This document shows positions 6,706-8,507 of a DNA stretch of 8,507 bases, in pieces (the stretch's first letter is position 1; each line of letters starts with the position of its first letter). The notes under the pieces are model-generated. The model searched no databases and was not told the DNA's origin. It saw only the letters and a list, made by a program, of their open reading frames with translations. The DNA lies in NCBI GenBank assembly GCA_033809015.1, contig JAPXMM010000111.1:1-8507 (forward strand), given 5' to 3'. Source of the DNA: DTU049 sp033809015 (GTDB taxonomy: Bacteria; Bacteroidota; Bacteroidia; Bacteroidales; DTU049). A program made the position numbers and the translations under genes.

Positions 6706-7188
6706 TTACACATTTATGCCCCACATTTCTATGAATTTTCCATTATCTAATATAAGTAAATTCATGAAAATAAGTGTATCATCTCTACATTCAAATTTTT
6801 TATATGGAACGTAAAAAATATATTTTTTGTTATAAAATTTTTGACCAATATTATTTTTATCACAAATTGCTACTATATTACTATCAATCATTAATATGCC
6901 TTTATAGCCTTCTATATCTCTATCACAAAAATTATAAGATATTCTAACAAATGTATCCTTATCGTTAAAAGTTTTATCTTTAACATAAAATTCTATAAAA
7001 TAAATAACAGTACTATCAAAATTCATATCAGAAACATACCTATTAAATTTTTTCATGATGTCGTTATTTAATATAAAACTACTAGTTATATTTTTATTAT
7101 CATTATTATATGTAGAATTTTTATTATTTTTATTATTACATGATTCTAATAAAAATAAAATAATTATAAATATTATTATTTTCTTCAT
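6706..7188 (-). CDS. Lipoprotein immunity candidate 1 for the JAB-like toxin
   Basis: A 160-residue protein with a clear lipoprotein signal: MKK, a hydrophobic run IIIFIIILFLL, then the lipobox L14-E15-S16-C17. The lipid-anchored mature protein begins CNNKNNKNS, an asparagine-rich linker lacking the acidic residues after Cys that mark surface-exposed Bacteroidota lipoproteins, so I expect it to face the periplasm. The rest shows beta-type segments (STVIYFIEFYVKD, DTFVRISYNF, KYIFYVPYKKF, DTLIFMNLLIL) and no recognised family. It starts 2 nt after the stop of the RHS/JAB gene, the tightest junction in the locus, which marks it as the cognate immunity protein. Membrane anchoring suggests that it meets the toxin at the envelope. 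Lipoprotein call is secure; immunity role is inferred. Confidence 0.75.
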   Translation of the reverse strand: MKKIIIFIIILFLLESCNNKNNKNSTYNNDNKNITSSFILNNDIMKKFNRYVSDMNFDSTVIYFIEFYVKDKTFNDKDTFVRISYNFCDRDIEGYKGILMIDSNIVAICDKNNIGQKFYNKKYIFYVPYKKFECRDDTLIFMNLLILDNGKFIEMWGINV

Positions 7189-7190
7189 AT

Positions 7191-8507
7191 TTATCTTGTA
7201 TTTATTGTACCAAAGAAAAATCTTTTATAATTATCTCCTATGTTTCTTATGAAGCTTGGTTGTTTATTACCCTCAACACTCCAAAGTCTACCAGATTGAG
7301 GAAAATATGTATAATATATTGAATTTTTTAAATTTGAATTAATTTTAAAATAACTATCTCCACTTATCCAAGCTTCATTATTTATATATTTCCATCCCAT
7401 ACTACTAATTTCTTCTGACATTGAAGGGTTAGCATTCCAATGTGAATGTATAAAAGCTATAGTTGATTCACCAGAATGTCCCATATCTTCCGATGATGGA
7501 GAAAAAGTTTCATTATGCAATGTACCTAATGAGTATTTATTTTCTTTACCTTCAAGAAATCTATCCACTCTCCATTCAACATTAGTATTATCTGCTAGAA
7601 ACTTAAAAGATTTTACCATATCGTCTTGACTATTTTCATCTCCAACAGCTACTGAAAGTGTATAGTTACTTTTTTCACCTGATTTTGATAACTGATCTAA
7701 TATAGATTTATCCTTTACTGTTATATAATTATTTCTATTACCTTTTTCATACAGTATATGTGTTTCACTTTCTTTTACAAAACGTACCTCTCCTTTTTTA
7801 TTAACCTCCCATTCATCTAATCCATTCGGATCAATCAATTTCACCGGATTCCCGCTACAATACATATACGATGACGTGCTCGGATACTTATCCAATAAAG
7901 GATCAACAGATAACCAGCTGCTTAAATCTGCGTCATAGTATCTCGCTCCAAAATATGTGTAGCTGGTCTCGTTATCTAGCTCCTTGGCGGTGAATTTGTA
8001 GCGGGTATCAAACTCAGAGTTTCGCTGGGAGACGAATAGCTCGCCGTAGGGGAAATATTGGAGGTGCTGCATTACATAGCCACTTATATCAGTTATGAAG
8101 GAGGCGGAGCCGAGATGGTCGGAGTGGTAGAAATATTGCAGCTTTTCATATTCATTTCCATCATTGTGTGCAGGAGGTAGATCTGGATTTATATATATAT
8201 CTCCATTATAACTAGCACACTGTACATTTCTATCTACCATTTCGCGTAGCTTCATAGAACATATTTGTGCACTACCTGCGATGAAGTCTATTGGGTGGCT
8301 TGTAGGTGGAGTATGTGCTCCCTGGAAACCACTACCTATCTTAGAGCATATACGTTCACCCTCTATATAGTAGTGCTTGGTATATTCCTTCTCTGTCATC
8401 ACCATATATGGACTAGCATAGAGTGTCTTGTCTAGGTGCCCACTGCTATATATTTGCTGGCCATTCATGTAGTTTTGTATCACTCCACCTGTGAGCTTCC
8501 ATACTCT
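7191..8507 (-). CDS. RHS core protein, 3' part, with C-terminal JAB-like toxin domain
   Basis: The frame is open to base 8507, so this gene is cut by the window edge; GTG at 8481-8483 is an internal valine, not a start. Counting from that valine: YD-repeat end (QIYSSGHLDK), the RHS core signature YFYHSDHLGS at 117-126, PYGE at 145-148, RYKFTAKEL at 161-169, FGARYYD at 178-184 and DPNG at 218-221, where the shell is expected to cleave. The toxin begins LDEWEVNKKGEV. It carries E303 (VEW), H346-S-H348 and PSMSE at 353-357, an arrangement like the JAMM/MPN+ site (E, HxH, S-x-x-D) but with Trp for the proline after HSH and Glu for the final Asp. JAB-like toxins are known at RHS C-termini in Bacteroidota; they are zinc isopeptidase-type folds. 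The lipoprotein immunity gene follows 2 nt later. Joined to 1-779 it gives a 662-residue protein. Confidence 0.85.
   Translation of the reverse strand, partial: RVWKLTGGVIQNYMNGQQIYSSGHLDKTLYASPYMVMTEKEYTKHYYIEGERICSKIGSGFQGAHTPPTSHPIDFIAGSAQICSMKLREMVDRNVQCASYNGDIYINPDLPPAHNDGNEYEKLQYFYHSDHLGSASFITDISGYVMQHLQYFPYGELFVSQRNSEFDTRYKFTAKELDNETSYTYFGARYYDADLSSWLSVDPLLDKYPSTSSYMYCSGNPVKLIDPNGLDEWEVNKKGEVRFVKESETHILYEKGNRNNYITVKDKSILDQLSKSGEKSNYTLSVAVGDENSQDDMVKSFKFLADNTNVEWRVDRFLEGKENKYSLGTLHNETFSPSSEDMGHSGESTIAFIHSHWNANPSMSEEISSMGWKYINNEAWISGDSYFKINSNLKNSIYYTYFPQSGRLWSVEGNKQPSFIRNIGDNYKRFFFGTINTR
7823..7992 (-). repeat. 170-bp RHS tip repeat, copy D
   Basis: Fourth copy, the only one attached to an RHS cage in this window. 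Both ends are near-identical to copy B, but the centre (about 7891-7937, encoding ADLSSWLSVDPLLD) uses different, AT-richer codons, giving a divergent island between conserved arms. This looks like gene conversion or replacement in a mosaic. Confidence 0.92.
8401..8507. repeat. 107-bp exact terminal direct repeat, right copy
   Basis: Identical to bases 1-107 and in the same orientation, inside the RHS core frame. On the minus strand it encodes RVWKLTGG through YASPYM in the same phase as the left copy, so joining the two ends gives one continuous reading frame. Confidence 0.98.

Noticed and set aside
3041..7992. The four 170-bp repeats as an insertion sequence or CRISPR-like array
   Set aside because: They are in-frame coding for the RHS tip, with no transposase, terminal inverted repeats or regular spacers.
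8481..8483. GTG as start codon of the JAB-toxin RHS gene
   Set aside because: The same frame is open to the window edge and encodes RHS residues upstream; in the identical left copy it is plainly an internal valine.
1..8507. Circular plasmid or phage genome of 8400 bp
   Set aside because: There is no replication, mobilisation, capsid or integrase gene; the repeat lies inside an RHS core, where assembly loops are common. It is kept only as one reading of the terminal repeat.

Overview
The window looks like a piece of a Bacteroidota genome, most likely Bacteroidales. The evidence is the style of its RHS core protein (motifs such as PYGE, ARYYD and DPNG, and a tip ending in a Y-x-N-NPV type segment), the very AT-rich A-leader translation starts, and signal peptides ending in QS/CQ. 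It holds no ribosomal, replication, integrase or transposase genes. Every gene I can support lies on the minus strand, so the locus reads from right (8507) to left (1).

The layout is an array of polymorphic-toxin cassettes. In transcription order it has: (1) the 3' part of a large RHS core gene ending in a JAB-like toxin domain (7191-8507), followed 2 nt later by a lipoprotein immunity candidate (6706-7188). (2) An orphan RHS tip with a putative HExxE metallopeptidase toxin (5858-6694), followed by two paralogous exported immunity candidates (5290-5877 and 4712-5269). (3) An orphan tip with a degenerate zincin-like toxin, DELSH in place of HExxH (3807-4667), followed by one exported immunity candidate (3266-3796). 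(4) An orphan tip with an intact HELKH zincin-like toxin (2379-3215), followed by two paralogous exported immunity candidates (1620-2372 and 805-1623). (5) The 5' part of an RHS core gene (1-779) that runs off the left edge. Gaps between genes are at most 50 nt and several genes overlap, so one long transcript is plausible.

The four tips share a 170-bp GC-richer repeat encoding the end of the RHS shell and the DPNG site that precedes the toxin. Toxin and immunity sequences beyond it are unrelated between cassettes and extremely AT-rich. This is the expected form of a toxin-swapping reservoir: the orphan tips have no secretion or cage domains, but they can recombine through the shared repeat into the large RHS gene.

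Bases 1-107 are identical to bases 8401-8507. If the ends are joined, the two RHS pieces become one uninterrupted 662-codon frame (779 down to 1, then 8400 down to 7191). The window is therefore either a circular 8400-bp assembly product (a real excised or tandem unit, or a false loop in the assembly graph) or a segment bounded by two copies of the RHS core. Other notable points: all four toxins look peptidase-like (one with a damaged active site), all six immunity candidates carry export signals, two orphan tips share a conserved leader upstream of their start codon, and the tips are mosaics of one another.
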